A stretch of DNA of 64,000 nt from Pseudomonas sp. B28(2017) (GTDB lineage: Bacteria; Pseudomonadota; Gammaproteobacteria; Pseudomonadales; Pseudomonadaceae), in assembly GCF_002113025.1 (NCBI RefSeq), contig NZ_NEJH01000010.1, positions 1 to 64,000 of the forward strand. The letters are read 5' to 3'. The position numbers were made by a program, and so were the translations under genes. Positions 24,994-33,989 of the stretch are shown here, piece after piece. The notes beneath the pieces are model-generated. The model saw only the letters and a list, made by a program, of their open reading frames with translations, ran no database searches and was not told where the DNA came from. Position 1 is the first letter of the stretch. Each line of letters opens with the position of its first letter.

Positions 24994-25019
24994 GTCCGGA
25001 GCGCCGTTGCGCTCCGGAC
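24994..25019 (-). terminator. Hairpin after the DUF2076 gene
   Basis: A perfect 11-bp stem, GTCCGGAGCGC and its complement GCGCTCCGGAC, encloses the loop CGTT (25005-25008). It begins about 10 bp past the DUF2076 stop codon. No clear U tract follows on the minus strand, so it may stabilise the mRNA 3' end more than terminate. Confidence 0.5.
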
Positions 25020-25029
25020 GAATGGCAGG

Positions 25030-25806
25030 TCAGACGAAGGAATCGTCGTCGCCACCGAAGAGCGAATCATCGCTGTAATCAGCGTCGCTGAACCCGCCCT
25101 GATCGTTACTGTAGGAGTCGTTACCGGCCATGCGCTGGTCGTCGCCCCAGCCATTGTTGCCCTGGTCGTTGACCTGGGCCGGCTCTTCCTTGATGACTTC
25201 GACGATTTCAGGTTGCTGGTTGTGATGGAACAGGCTGCTGATGCCTTGAGCCAGCATCACGCCACCCGCCACGCCGGCGGCGGTTTTCAGCGCACCACCG
25301 AGGAAACTGCTGCCGGCCGCTGCCGGAGCCTGCTGTTGCGGGGCATAGCCCTGTTGTGGAAAGTTTTGCGGCGGGGCACCGAAGTTCTGCTGCGGCGCTT
25401 GCGAGCCGAACGACGAACGTCCCGGCTCACGCCAGCCACCGCTCGACGGCGGCGCGCTCTGGGTGGGTGCCGGTTGTGGTTCACGGGAAGCACCACCAAA
25501 AATACTAGACAAAAAGCCACCACTGCTCGGTGCAGGAGCCGGGGTTGCCTGAGCCTTGGCCTGTTGCAGCTCGGCCTGCAACTGCTGGACTTGCTGGGTC
25601 AGCTGCCTGTTCTGTTCATCGAGGCGCTTGATCGCCGCCTCTTGCACCAGAATCGCCTGGGTCATGAAATAACCTGCCGTGGGCTGACGCGTCAGGTGTT
25701 CCTTGATCCGCGCCTCGGCCTGGGCGTCGCGCGGGGCTGAGTCCGTTTCGGCCTGTTGCAGCCGGGAAAACAGTCCATCGATCAGGGTTTGTTCTTCGCT
25801 ATTCAT
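25030..25806 (-). CDS. DUF2076-domain protein
   Basis: A 258-residue protein of the DUF2076 family. The N-terminal 90 residues are helical (MNSEEQTLIDGLFSRLQQAE) with a coiled coil (IKRLDEQNRQLTQQVQQLQA). A proline/glutamine/serine-rich linker follows, then one hydrophobic segment (FLGGALKTAAGVAGGVMLAQ) and an acidic C-terminus (DADYSDDSLFGGDDDSFV). The start at 25806 follows GAGGTC; an upstream in-frame ATG at 25899 lacks family similarity. Old annotations call such proteins periplasmic ligand-binding sensors, without evidence I can see here. No signal peptide is visible. Confidence 0.75.
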   Translation of the reverse strand: MNSEEQTLIDGLFSRLQQAETDSAPRDAQAEARIKEHLTRQPTAGYFMTQAILVQEAAIKRLDEQNRQLTQQVQQLQAELQQAKAQATPAPAPSSGGFLSSIFGGASREPQPAPTQSAPPSSGGWREPGRSSFGSQAPQQNFGAPPQNFPQQGYAPQQQAPAAAGSSFLGGALKTAAGVAGGVMLAQGISSLFHHNQQPEIVEVIKEEPAQVNDQGNNGWGDDQRMAGNDSYSNDQGGFSDADYSDDSLFGGDDDSFV

Positions 25807-25985
25807 GGCGACCTCGTAGATTGCCGGGGGAAATCGTTGTCCTTTTCCACTGAGGATAAGGTGCTCGACCTTAATGGAGGCTGAAACAAGATGTTTCAAT
25901 GACCTTTACCGATCGTTTACGTTTGCGTCCCCGAGCGCTTCATCGGTTAAAGTGAGCCACTGCTTCCAACCTGCGATACCTACTG

Positions 25986-26660
25986 ATGAATCCGTTAGAC
26001 GTCCTGCGTGACTCGCTGTATTTCTTCAAGCGCAATCTGGGCCAGATCGTGCAGCTGTGCCTGCCGCTGGTGATTCTCGAGGCGCTGCTGCAACAAGTGG
26101 TCGACCACTCCACGGAGCCGGACAGTTTCCCCGGTATCAGCGTGATTGTCGGCTTGCTGGTGTACCCGCTGTACACCGCCGCGCTGATTCTGTTTCTCGA
26201 CGCCCGCAGCCGAGGCGAGTCGCCGCGCAACCGCGACCTGCTGGCGACGGCGGCGAGCCTGTGGCCGCGCTTCGCCCTGCTGACGGCGCTTAATACCGTG
26301 CTGATCCTGCTGGGCCTGTCACTGTATTTCCTGCCGGGTATCTACCTGATGGTGACCCTGGCGTTTGGCGAATACCTGCTGGTGTTGCGCGGCCTCGCGC
26401 CGCTGGCGGCCATGAAGGAAAGCCTGCGTCAGACCCGCGGTCACTTCATGCGCATCCTGCTGTGCATTCTGTGTGTGATGGGGCCGCTGTGGCTGCTCAA
26501 GGGGGTCACCCTGGCGGCGTACCCCGAACCACAGAACCCGGTGATCTCGCTGCTGATCGACAGCGCTCACAGTTTCTTGCAGCTGTTTACCAGCGTGGTG
26601 TTGTTCCGTCTGTTCATGCTGATCAGCCCGCTGCCCGAGAGCAATGACAACTCGCTCTGA
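25986..26660 (+). CDS. yciC: YciC-family inner-membrane protein
   Basis: A 224-residue polytopic membrane protein with about five to six hydrophobic stretches (for example IVQLCLPLVILEALLQQVV, IVGLLVYPLYTAALILFL, LLTALNTVLILLGLSLYFLP). Size and the N-terminal DVLRDSLYFFKRNLGQI match E. coli YciC (UPF0259). Function is not established. It is followed after 66 bp by the EEP phosphodiesterase gene on the same strand. Confidence 0.8.
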   Translation: MNPLDVLRDSLYFFKRNLGQIVQLCLPLVILEALLQQVVDHSTEPDSFPGISVIVGLLVYPLYTAALILFLDARSRGESPRNRDLLATAASLWPRFALLTALNTVLILLGLSLYFLPGIYLMVTLAFGEYLLVLRGLAPLAAMKESLRQTRGHFMRILLCILCVMGPLWLLKGVTLAAYPEPQNPVISLLIDSAHSFLQLFTSVVLFRLFMLISPLPESNDNSL

Positions 26661-26726
26661 CCTTGGGCGCGACCATCGCTCTCGGGTATGCTCGGGAACA
26701 AATTTGTAACGCTATTAAGCCGAGCC

Positions 26727-27806
26727 ATGACCCGTCTACTGCGCTACACCCTGCTGGGCCTGCTGATCGCGATCGGCCTGATCGCCGTGATGATCTACAG
26801 CCTGACCTGGCGCCCCGATGCCAAAGAAGTGTTGCCCGTCAGTTGCAGTGCACAGGCACCCACCCTGGTCCCAGGGCAGGTGCTGAAGGTGATGACCTGG
26901 AACGTCCAGTACCTGGCCGGCAAGCGTTACGTGTTCTGGAATGACCTGGCCGCCGGTACCGACGAACGCCCCACAGCGCAAGACATGGCCTTCAGCCTCG
27001 ACGAAGTGGCGCGGGTGATTCGCGACGAACAGCCGGACATCGTGCTGTTGCAGGAGCTGGACGACGGCGCCAAGGCCAGCGATTACCAGCACCAGTTCAA
27101 ACTGCTGCAAGAACGGCTCGCCGATCTGTACCCATGCAGCGCCAGCGCCTTCGACTGGAAGGCCGACTTCGTACCGAACCCGCACATCTTCGGCAGTGTC
27201 GGTCGGCAACTGGCAACCCTGAGCCGCTACCAGGTCGAACATGCCGAGCGCCTGCAACTGCCCGTCGCCTCGGGCAACCCGGTCAGCCGCCAATTCAAAC
27301 CCAGAAACGCCTTGCTGGTGAGCTATTTGCCTTTGACTGACGGTGGACAGATGGCGGTGCTCAATACTCATCTGGAGCGTGCGACCCAAGCCGACAATAC
27401 CTTGCAAAACCAGGTGAACGCCGTGGCCAGGGCCCTCGATAAATTCGAAAGCCGTGGCACGCCGTGGCTGATCGGCGGGGATTTCAACCTGTTGCCACTC
27501 GGCCAGTATCGACGCCTGCCCGATGCGCAACGCACGCCCTTCTCCGCCGACAGCCCGTTGCACATCCTGTGGGACAAGTACCCGATGATCCCGGCCAACA
27601 GCGAAGCCAGTGGTATCGATCGCGAACGCTGGCTGACGCATTACCCGAACGACACCGGGCTGAACGGCCCGGACCGGACCGTTGACTACCTGTTCTACAG
27701 CCCGCGAATCAAACGGGTGGAGGCGATGGTGCGGCAGGATGATACGTTGCGCATCTCCGATCACCTGCCGGTGATTGCCCGGTTTCTGTTGCCAGTTGCG
27801 CCTTAG
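26727..27806 (+). CDS. Membrane-anchored endonuclease/exonuclease/phosphatase-family protein
   Basis: A protein of 359 residues. One N-terminal transmembrane anchor (LLGLLIAIGLIAVMIYSLTW, about 10-29) precedes a complete EEP domain. Catalytic motifs are MTWNVQYL (about 61-68), LLQELDD (about 108), NTHLER (about 216), GGDFNLLP (about 253) and SDHLPV near the C-terminus (about 343). The domain would lie in the periplasm. EEP enzymes cut nucleic acids, phosphoinositides or sphingomyelin, and the substrate is not visible. The start at 26727 is chosen to keep the anchor at the N-terminus. Confidence 0.85.
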   Translation: MTRLLRYTLLGLLIAIGLIAVMIYSLTWRPDAKEVLPVSCSAQAPTLVPGQVLKVMTWNVQYLAGKRYVFWNDLAAGTDERPTAQDMAFSLDEVARVIRDEQPDIVLLQELDDGAKASDYQHQFKLLQERLADLYPCSASAFDWKADFVPNPHIFGSVGRQLATLSRYQVEHAERLQLPVASGNPVSRQFKPRNALLVSYLPLTDGGQMAVLNTHLERATQADNTLQNQVNAVARALDKFESRGTPWLIGGDFNLLPLGQYRRLPDAQRTPFSADSPLHILWDKYPMIPANSEASGIDRERWLTHYPNDTGLNGPDRTVDYLFYSPRIKRVEAMVRQDDTLRISDHLPVIARFLLPVAP

Positions 27807-27825
27807 TTCCGAATCAACACAAAAC

Positions 27826-27855
27826 CTGTGGGAGCGAGCCTGCTCGCTCCCACAG
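27826..27855. repeat. Collapsed REP palindrome (GTGGGAG-ended type)
   Basis: A perfect 13-bp inverted repeat: CTGTGGGAGCGAG, loop CCTG, CTCGCTCCCACAG. It equals the outer arms of a direct-inverse REPIN joined with the middle missing. The same 30 bp recur at 43486-43515. Confidence 0.85.
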
Positions 27856-27880
27856 AGGTCATGCATGGCCGCAATCAGCC

Positions 27881-28714
27881 TTAGTGCACCTCTTCCAGAT
27901 CATCATGCAGCAGCCCGAAGATCTCGCGCTTCATCTCGATGAACGAGCGCTCCATGACCATGTCCAGGTTCCGTGGACGTTCAATCGGCACATCCAGGAT
28001 CTGCTTGATCCGCCCAGGCCTGGCGCCCATCACATACACCCGGTCGCCCAGCAAGATCGCTTCGTCGATGTCGTGGGTCACGAACAACACGGTCTTCTTG
28101 CTGTTGCCCCAGACCCGCAGCAACAACTGCTGCATTTGCAAGCGCGTTTGGCTGTCGAGGGCGCCGAAGGGTTCGTCCATCAGCAGGATCTGCGGGTCAT
28201 TGGCCAACGCACGGGCAATGGCGACACGCTGCATCATCCCGCCCGACAGTTGCTTGGCGTAGTTGTCGGCAAAGCCGCTCAAGCCCACTTCATTGACGTA
28301 GTAGTCAACGATGTCCTTGCGTTGCGCCACCGGCATGCCGCGCCGCTTGAGGCCGAACTCGACGTTCTGGCGCACCGTCAGCCACGGGAACAGCGTGTAG
28401 CTCTGGAACACCATGCCGCGATCCGCACCGGGGCCTTCCACCTGTTGGCCGCCGACGTAAATCTCGCCCGAGGTTGGTTCGGCCAGGCCGGCGGTGAGGT
28501 ACAGCAGGCTCGACTTGCCGCAGCCCGAAGGCCCCACCAGCACAGCGAATTGCTGGTCCGGCACCTCGAACGACACCTCCTGTAACGCGGTAAAGGTTCC
28601 ACCATCGGGTTTCCTGTAACTCAGGCTGACCTTGTCCACTTGCAGCCGTGGTGCGTTCACCGGAGCAGTCTGAGGGGCGACAAAACGATGAGTGGCGGCG
28701 GTTACTGAGCCCAT
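27881..28714 (-). CDS. NitT/TauT-family ABC transporter ATP-binding protein
   Basis: A 277-residue importer ATPase. Walker A GPSGCGKSS is at about 60-68, the Q loop in FQSYTLFPWL near 103, the signature LSGGMMQRVAIARAL near 155, Walker B ILLMDEPFGALD near 175 and the switch His in VTHDIDEA near 208. The subfamily resembles SsuB/TauB/NrtD. It is the last gene of an SBP-permease-ATPase operon and overlaps the permease stop by 13 bp. Confidence 0.9.
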   Translation of the reverse strand: MGSVTAATHRFVAPQTAPVNAPRLQVDKVSLSYRKPDGGTFTALQEVSFEVPDQQFAVLVGPSGCGKSSLLYLTAGLAEPTSGEIYVGGQQVEGPGADRGMVFQSYTLFPWLTVRQNVEFGLKRRGMPVAQRKDIVDYYVNEVGLSGFADNYAKQLSGGMMQRVAIARALANDPQILLMDEPFGALDSQTRLQMQQLLLRVWGNSKKTVLFVTHDIDEAILLGDRVYVMGARPGRIKQILDVPIERPRNLDMVMERSFIEMKREIFGLLHDDLEEVH

Positions 28715-29505
28715 GCGGTGATCCTCAGACGTAGGAAACGGAACAATTGATCGGTGACCAGGCCCAGTAGGCCGATGATCGCAATGGCCAGGAAAATCAC
28801 ATCCACCTGAAAGCCACGCATGGCCTTGAGGCTCAGGTAACCCAGGCCACTGGAAGCGGCGACCAGTTCAGCCACCACCAGGTAAGTCCAGGCCCAGCCC
28901 ATGGTCACGCGCAGGGTGTCGAGCACACCTGGCAAGGAAGCCGGAGCGATCACATGCAGCACCGCATCGCGACGGTTCGAACCGAGGGTATAGGAGGCAT
29001 TGATCAGGTCCTTGGAGATGCCTTTGGACACGTCCGCGATCATCACCAATTGCTGGAAGAACACGCCGAAAATGATCACCGACACCCGTTGCTCCAGACC
29101 AATGCCGATCCACAGGATGAACAGCGGCACGAACGAAGTTACCGGCAGGTAACGAATGAAGTTCACCAAGGGTTCAAGGAAGGCCTGGACGATGCGAAAG
29201 CTCCCCATCAGCAAACCCAGCGGCACCGCCACCAGGGACGACACAATGAACCCGACCATCACCACTTCGACGCTGGCCCACACGTGCTGACCGAGGGTGC
29301 CGTCGCGGCTCAGGCGCACGGCAGCCTCGACCACCGCGCCGGGCGTGGGCAGAAACATGCCCGGCACCACGCCGCCATAGGCCAACCCGGCCCACAGGCC
29401 GACCAACAGCACCCAGGCCAACCCGCTCGCGCTCCAGATCACCGAGACCGGCAAACCTGTCTTGGGCGTGATGCAGCGGCTCAGCCATGAATTGCGCTTG
29501 AACAT
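28702..29505 (-). CDS. NitT/TauT-family ABC transporter permease
   Basis: A 267-residue BPD_transp_1 permease with about six membrane helices. The EAA-type loop is in ISKDLINASYTLGSNRRDAVLHVIAPASLPGV, read here as its core INASYTLGSNRRD and IAPASLPG. FIRYLPVTSFVPLFILWIG is the helix pair typical of SsuC/TauC. It starts 8 bp after the binding-protein gene stop and overlaps the ATPase start, so the three genes form one operon. Confidence 0.9.
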   Translation of the reverse strand: MFKRNSWLSRCITPKTGLPVSVIWSASGLAWVLLVGLWAGLAYGGVVPGMFLPTPGAVVEAAVRLSRDGTLGQHVWASVEVVMVGFIVSSLVAVPLGLLMGSFRIVQAFLEPLVNFIRYLPVTSFVPLFILWIGIGLEQRVSVIIFGVFFQQLVMIADVSKGISKDLINASYTLGSNRRDAVLHVIAPASLPGVLDTLRVTMGWAWTYLVVAELVAASSGLGYLSLKAMRGFQVDVIFLAIAIIGLLGLVTDQLFRFLRLRITAWAQ

Positions 29506-29513
29506 GCAGCCTC

Positions 29514-30500
29514 CTAGAGCGGGGTAACGAAACGGTTGTCGATCAGGTCGTCATTGCTGACGTTGTAGGGTTTGCCTTGCAACTCACTGGCGGTCTCGTT
29601 GGCCAGTTTGATCAACGGTGCGCTGTCGCCCGGTTTGCCCGGTGCACCCAGCAGTTTTTCGCTCATGGCCTGGTCGTAGAAGCGCACGCCCTGGGCGGCC
29701 GCTTCGAGCTCCTTCGGATCGGCCAGGTAACCACCAACGCCCTTGGCCATGATCTTGTAGGCTTCCTTCGGATGATCCTTGGTGTACTGCACGGCTTTGT
29801 ACAAACCGGCCACCAGTGCCTTGACGTCTTCCGGCTGTTTTTCGATGACGGTGCAGTTCAGTGCGACCACATCGACGATCACCCCCGGTGTACTGCTGCT
29901 GTCGACCAGCACCTTGCCCTGCTGCTTGTCGCGCACCATCGACAGGTGCGGCTCCCAGGTCACGGCGGCGGGTACGCGACCGGCGATGAACGCAGTAGCG
30001 GCATCGTCGGCCGTCATGTTCTGCACGGTGATGTCGCTCATTTTCATGCCGTTCTTTTTCAGCAGATACGACAACCAGAACTGCGAGGTAGAACCTTCGT
30101 TCACCGCCACGGCCTGGCCTTTGAGCTCCTGCAGGCTCTTGACGTCCTTGCCCACCAGCACGCCGTCGCCACCATGGCTGTCGTCCAGCGCGGCCACGGC
30201 TTTGAAGCAGAATTGCGGACGGTACTTGAGCACCTCGTCGATGGTCGACGCCGAGCCGGACAACTCGCCGGAAGCTTGTGCGGCCATGTACATCGCCGCT
30301 TCTTCGACCACCGGCAACTCGACGGTCAAACCGTTTTCCTTGAAGTAGCCCAGGTCCTGGGCCAGGTACAGGGTGCCGTAGCCGACCCAGGTGGTATGAC
30401 CGATGGACAGGGTGCCGGCCTGGGCGCTGGTGGCGACCGTCGCGGCGATGGCGGTGACCGCCAGTGGATGGGCAACGCGCGTAAGCAAGGACTTGATCAT
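29514..30500 (-). CDS. NitT/TauT-family ABC transporter substrate-binding protein
   Basis: A periplasmic binding protein of 328 residues with a Sec signal peptide (MIKSLLTRVAHPLAVTAIAA, cleavage after AQA near residue 29). The mature start TLSIGHTTWVGYGTLYLAQD and YFKENGLTVEL are typical of the SsuA/THI5-like NMT1 group that binds nitrate, taurine, sulfonates and related anions. The start at 30500 follows GGGAGTG; a longer frame reaches 30536. A 380-bp gap with a REPIN separates it from the upstream aminotransferase, so it may have its own promoter. The ligand is unknown; the linked genes suggest an amine such as taurine or a relative. Confidence 0.85.
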   Translation of the reverse strand: MIKSLLTRVAHPLAVTAIAATVATSAQAGTLSIGHTTWVGYGTLYLAQDLGYFKENGLTVELPVVEEAAMYMAAQASGELSGSASTIDEVLKYRPQFCFKAVAALDDSHGGDGVLVGKDVKSLQELKGQAVAVNEGSTSQFWLSYLLKKNGMKMSDITVQNMTADDAATAFIAGRVPAAVTWEPHLSMVRDKQQGKVLVDSSSTPGVIVDVVALNCTVIEKQPEDVKALVAGLYKAVQYTKDHPKEAYKIMAKGVGGYLADPKELEAAAQGVRFYDQAMSEKLLGAPGKPGDSAPLIKLANETASELQGKPYNVSNDDLIDNRFVTPL

Positions 30501-30880
30501 GGAGCACTCCCAAAGCTGTTGATTTAGTTTTGTCATGGGCAGTACGGCCAGCGGCCCGGATGCAACTGCGGCCTGTGATCTCTGTTGGACCCTTCGGCAT
30601 GCAGCCTCGGGCTGGCTGGCGAGATCGATGTTGGCCCAAGGGCGGGATTAGGAAAATGAGGAAATATGTGGATGCGAACGATGAAAAAACTCGTTAGCGC
30701 GCACTGCCAAAGGGCGCTGTGGGCGGGGATGCCCGAGGTGGGTGCAGGACTTGGAAAATGTATTGAATCGGCAAAAGCATTCGCGAGCAGGCTCGCTCCC
30801 ACAGGGGATTTGTGATCGACACAGATCCAATGTGGGAGCGAGCCTGCTCGCGAAAAGGTCTGGAGGACCTTCAGGTGATG
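30501..30880. other. 380-bp gap holding a REPIN
   Basis: Apart from the REPIN at 30779-30857 I see no gene. The part next to the transporter (30501-30720) should hold its promoter. I found no good sigma-70 or -24/-12 promoter by eye. Confidence 0.4.
30779..30857. repeat. REPIN (inverse-direct REP pair)
   Basis: The inverse copy (30779-30805) and the direct copy (30831-30857) are both near-consensus with a 25-bp spacer. It is placed just after the aminotransferase stop codon. Confidence 0.9.
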
Positions 30881-32251
30881 TCAGAGCCGGCCATACTCCT
30901 GCGCCGTACGATCTACCGCTTTCAAGGTCTTGCCAACCAACTCATCAATCTCCTCACGGCTGGCAATCAACGCCGGCGCCATGATCATCCGCCCCAGTGT
31001 GGAACGAATGATCACGCCCTCTTCAAAACCGATCGTACGGCAGCGCCACGCAATGTCGTTCTCGTTGGCAAAACGCTTGCGGCTGGTTTTGTCTTCGGCC
31101 AGTTGCAGCGCCGCGACCATACCCGTGCCCTGGATATCGCCCACCAGCGGGTGCTTGCCAAACACTTCGCGCAGGCACTGTTGCAGGTACGGACCGATGT
31201 CGTCCTTGACCCGCGTCACCACGCCTTCATCGCGCAGGGCCTTGAGGTTGGCAATCGCCACCGCCGCCGCCACCGGGTGCCCGGAATAGGTCAGGCCGTG
31301 GGCAAACACGCCGCCCTGCTCCACCAGCACCGAGGCCATTTTTTTCGACAGGATCAAGCCACCCATGGGGATGTAGCCCGAGGTCAGGCCCTTGGCGATG
31401 GACAGGGTGTCCGGCTCGAAACCGAAGTACTCGTGGGCGAACCATTCGCCGGTACGACCGAAGCCACCGATCACTTCATCGGCGCACAGCAGCACATCGT
31501 ACTTGCGGCAGATGCGCTGGATTTCCGGCCAGTAGCTTTCTGGCGGGAAGATCATGCCGCCGGCACCCTGGAATGGTTCGGCGATGAAGCCCGCAACCTT
31601 GTCTGCGCCCAGTTCGAGAATCTTCGCTTCCAGTTGCTGTGCCGCGCGCAGACCGAATTCAGCTGGCGTCAGGTTGCCCTCGTGAGCGAAGAAGTACGGC
31701 TCGTCGATGTGCTCGATGTCCGGAATCATGCCGCCCATTTCATGCATGAATTTCATGCCGCCGAGCGCCGTCGCGGCCAGGGTCGAACCGTGGTAACCAT
31801 TCCAGCGGCCGATCATGATTTTCTTCTCGGGCTTGCCGAGCACCTGCCAGTAACGTCGCACCGTGCGGATCAACACCTCGTTGGCTTCTGAGCCGGAGTT
31901 GGTGTAGATCGCGTGACTGTAGTGACCCGGCAGCAGGCTGAACAACAGTTCGGACAGCTCGATCACCTGCGGGTGGGTGGTGTGGAAAAACATGTTGTAG
32001 TACGGCAGTTGTTCCAGCTGCTGGCTCGCCGCGGCCGCCAGGTCCTTGCGCCCGTAACCGAGGTTGGTGCACCACAACCCGGACATGCCGTCGAGATAAC
32101 GCCGGCCATCGTTGTCCCACAGGTGCAGGCGCTCACCACGGACCATCACCCGTGGCCCCTCGTCATTGAGGGCTTTCTGATCGACAAACGCATGGATGTG
32201 GTGCGCAGCGTCGGCGGCCTGATAGTCGCGGGTTTCACGTGGTGTGGTCAT
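30881..32251 (-). CDS. Class III aminotransferase (polyamine/taurine:pyruvate type)
   Basis: A 456-residue PLP aminotransferase. Landmarks are LDGMSGLWCTNLGYGRKDL near residue 53, YTNSGSEANEV near 115, RWNGYHGSTLAA near 148, CADEVIGGFGRTGEW near 257 and the PLP lysine in LSIAKGLTSGYIPMGG near residue 285. It resembles putrescine:pyruvate aminotransferase SpuC and relatives that use taurine or other terminal amines. The upstream aldehyde dehydrogenase gene ends 21 bp before it, so amine to aldehyde to acid is a coherent two-step route. The exact amine is not determined. Confidence 0.87.
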   Translation of the reverse strand: MTTPRETRDYQAADAAHHIHAFVDQKALNDEGPRVMVRGERLHLWDNDGRRYLDGMSGLWCTNLGYGRKDLAAAASQQLEQLPYYNMFFHTTHPQVIELSELLFSLLPGHYSHAIYTNSGSEANEVLIRTVRRYWQVLGKPEKKIMIGRWNGYHGSTLAATALGGMKFMHEMGGMIPDIEHIDEPYFFAHEGNLTPAEFGLRAAQQLEAKILELGADKVAGFIAEPFQGAGGMIFPPESYWPEIQRICRKYDVLLCADEVIGGFGRTGEWFAHEYFGFEPDTLSIAKGLTSGYIPMGGLILSKKMASVLVEQGGVFAHGLTYSGHPVAAAVAIANLKALRDEGVVTRVKDDIGPYLQQCLREVFGKHPLVGDIQGTGMVAALQLAEDKTSRKRFANENDIAWRCRTIGFEEGVIIRSTLGRMIMAPALIASREEIDELVGKTLKAVDRTAQEYGRL

Positions 32252-32272
32252 CGCCAGTTCTCCGTTTTGTTA

Positions 32273-33763
32273 TCAGCGCAATTGAAACCAGGTGGTCTTC
32301 AACTGGGTGTATTTATCGAATGAATGCAGGGACAGGTCGCGGCCGAAACCCGACTGCTTGCCACCGCCAAAAGGCACGGTCACGTCCAGCGCATCGACGC
32401 TGTTGACCGACACCGTACCGGCCCGCAATTGCCGCGCCACACGGTGAGCGCGGTTGAGGTCGTCGGTCCACAGCGAGGCCGCCAGACCGTAGACGCTGTC
32501 GTTGGCCAGTTGCAAGGCGTGGGCCTCGTCGTCGAACGCCGTGACGGCCAGCACCGGGCCGAACACTTCATCGCGAAACAGCGGCATGTCCGGCGTCACG
32601 CCGGTAAAAATCGTCGGCTGAATGAAGTTGTCCGAGCCGTTGAAGATCGACTGCCGACCGCCACAAACCTTGGTCGCGCCTTGCTGCTCAGCCTGTTGGA
32701 TAAACTTCATGATGCGTGCAGTCTGCCGGCTGTCGACGATGGCCCCGGCGGCGCTCGACGGGTGCAGCGGATCGCCTGGCTGCCAGCGTTCGGCCTGGAC
32801 CTTGAGGCGCTCGACGAATTCGTCATGAATCGAACGCTGCACCAGCAACCGCGAGTTGGCCGAGCAGACTTCACCCTGATTGAAGAAGATGCCGAATGCG
32901 GCTTTCTCGGCCGCCAGGTCCAGATCCTGACAATCGGCGAACACCAGGTTGGCGCTCTTGCCGCCGCACTCCAGCCACACCTGCTTGAGGTTCGACCGGG
33001 CCGAGTACTGCATGAAATATTTGCCGACTTCGGTGGAGCCGGTGAACACCAGGCAATCAACGTCCGGGTGCAGGCCCAGGGCCTTGCCGGTCTGCTCGCC
33101 GAGGCCCGGCAGCACGTTGAGCACGCCGGGAGGAATACCCGCTTCCAGCGCCAGCTCAGCCAGACGCAAGGCCGAAAACGGCGACTGCTCGGCCGGTTTG
33201 AGAATCACCGAATTGCCCGAAGCCAGGGCCGGAGCGAGTTTCCACGCGGCCATGTCCAGAGGGAAATTCCACGGCACCACGGCCGCCACCACGCCGAGGG
33301 CTTCGCGGGTGATGGTCGCCAGCACGTTCTGCGCACTCGGCGCGACCTGATCGTAGAGTTTGTCGAGGCTCTCGGCGTACCAGCGAAACACTCCCGCGGC
33401 GCCCGGGACATCGATGTTGTAGGCATCCGCAACGGGCTTGCCCATGTTCAGCGAGTCGAGCAGCGCCAGTTCTTCGCGGTGGTCGAGGATCAAATCGGCC
33501 AGACGCAACAGCACTTGCTTGCGTTCGCTCGGTGAGCGCGCAGCCCAGGTGCCCGCCTCGAAGACCTTCCGCGCATTGCGCACCGCCGCGTTCACGTCGT
33601 CTTCACCGCAGGCGGCAACGTTGGCCAGGCATTGGCCGGTGGCGGGGTTGATCGCGGCGAAAGTCTGTCCCGACTGCGCCGCACGGTGCTTTCCGTCGAT
33701 CACGGCCTGGTCGGGAAACCGCAGGGAAGCGGCCTTGCGTTGCCAATACTCAAGCTCGAACAC
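32273..33763 (-). CDS. NAD(P)-dependent aldehyde dehydrogenase (PuuC-like)
   Basis: A 496-residue aldehyde dehydrogenase. FTGSTEVGKYF (about 245) binds the cofactor, Glu is in WLECGGKSANLVF (about 267) and the nucleophile is in NQGEVCSANSRLLV (about 301). The order and sequence resemble gamma-glutamyl-aminobutyraldehyde dehydrogenase PuuC and KauB. The preferred start is GTG at 33763 (VFELEYWQRKAASLRF), with GGAG 9 bp before it. That gives the usual family length; an open frame runs on to 33949 without similarity. It probably oxidises the aldehyde made by the adjacent aminotransferase. Confidence 0.88.
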   Translation of the reverse strand: MFELEYWQRKAASLRFPDQAVIDGKHRAAQSGQTFAAINPATGQCLANVAACGEDDVNAAVRNARKVFEAGTWAARSPSERKQVLLRLADLILDHREELALLDSLNMGKPVADAYNIDVPGAAGVFRWYAESLDKLYDQVAPSAQNVLATITREALGVVAAVVPWNFPLDMAAWKLAPALASGNSVILKPAEQSPFSALRLAELALEAGIPPGVLNVLPGLGEQTGKALGLHPDVDCLVFTGSTEVGKYFMQYSARSNLKQVWLECGGKSANLVFADCQDLDLAAEKAAFGIFFNQGEVCSANSRLLVQRSIHDEFVERLKVQAERWQPGDPLHPSSAAGAIVDSRQTARIMKFIQQAEQQGATKVCGGRQSIFNGSDNFIQPTIFTGVTPDMPLFRDEVFGPVLAVTAFDDEAHALQLANDSVYGLAASLWTDDLNRAHRVARQLRAGTVSVNSVDALDVTVPFGGGKQSGFGRDLSLHSFDKYTQLKTTWFQLR

Positions 33764-33891
33764 GTTCAGATGCTCCAGAGGACGTTCTTGTGTATTGGAT
33801 AGTCGCTCAGGCCCAAGCGGTGGAAAACCAGTAAAAATGTGTTCGCAGGCCAAGAAAAAACTACGTAGCCAATCTCCCTTCTGGCGCAGCA

Positions 33892-33912
33892 TGTGGTTAT
33901 TGTTCAACCACA
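33892..33912. promoter_or_regulatory. LysR-type operator palindrome
   Basis: TGTGGTT (33892-33898) and AACCACA (33906-33912) form a perfect 7-bp inverted repeat around ATTGTTC, and contain the T-N11-A pattern of LysR boxes. It is between the divergent aldehyde dehydrogenase and lysR genes, 78 bp before the lysR start, as expected for autoregulation and activation. Confidence 0.65.
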
Positions 33913-33989
33913 ACAAATCGCTGCCCGAGCGGATAGGGGTGGCGCGCAAATTGCCAGGATGCCTGATCCGTTCTCCCCCGAGGTTTGCT

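Noticed and set aside
30501..30778. RpoN (-24/-12) promoter before the ABC transporter
   Set aside because: A TTGCA-like half on the minus strand near 30560 lacks the GG element at the required distance.
32273..33949. Longer start of the aldehyde dehydrogenase (558 codons)
   Set aside because: The upstream 62 codons lack family similarity and would run over the lysR operator; the GTG at 33763 with GGAG gives the usual length.
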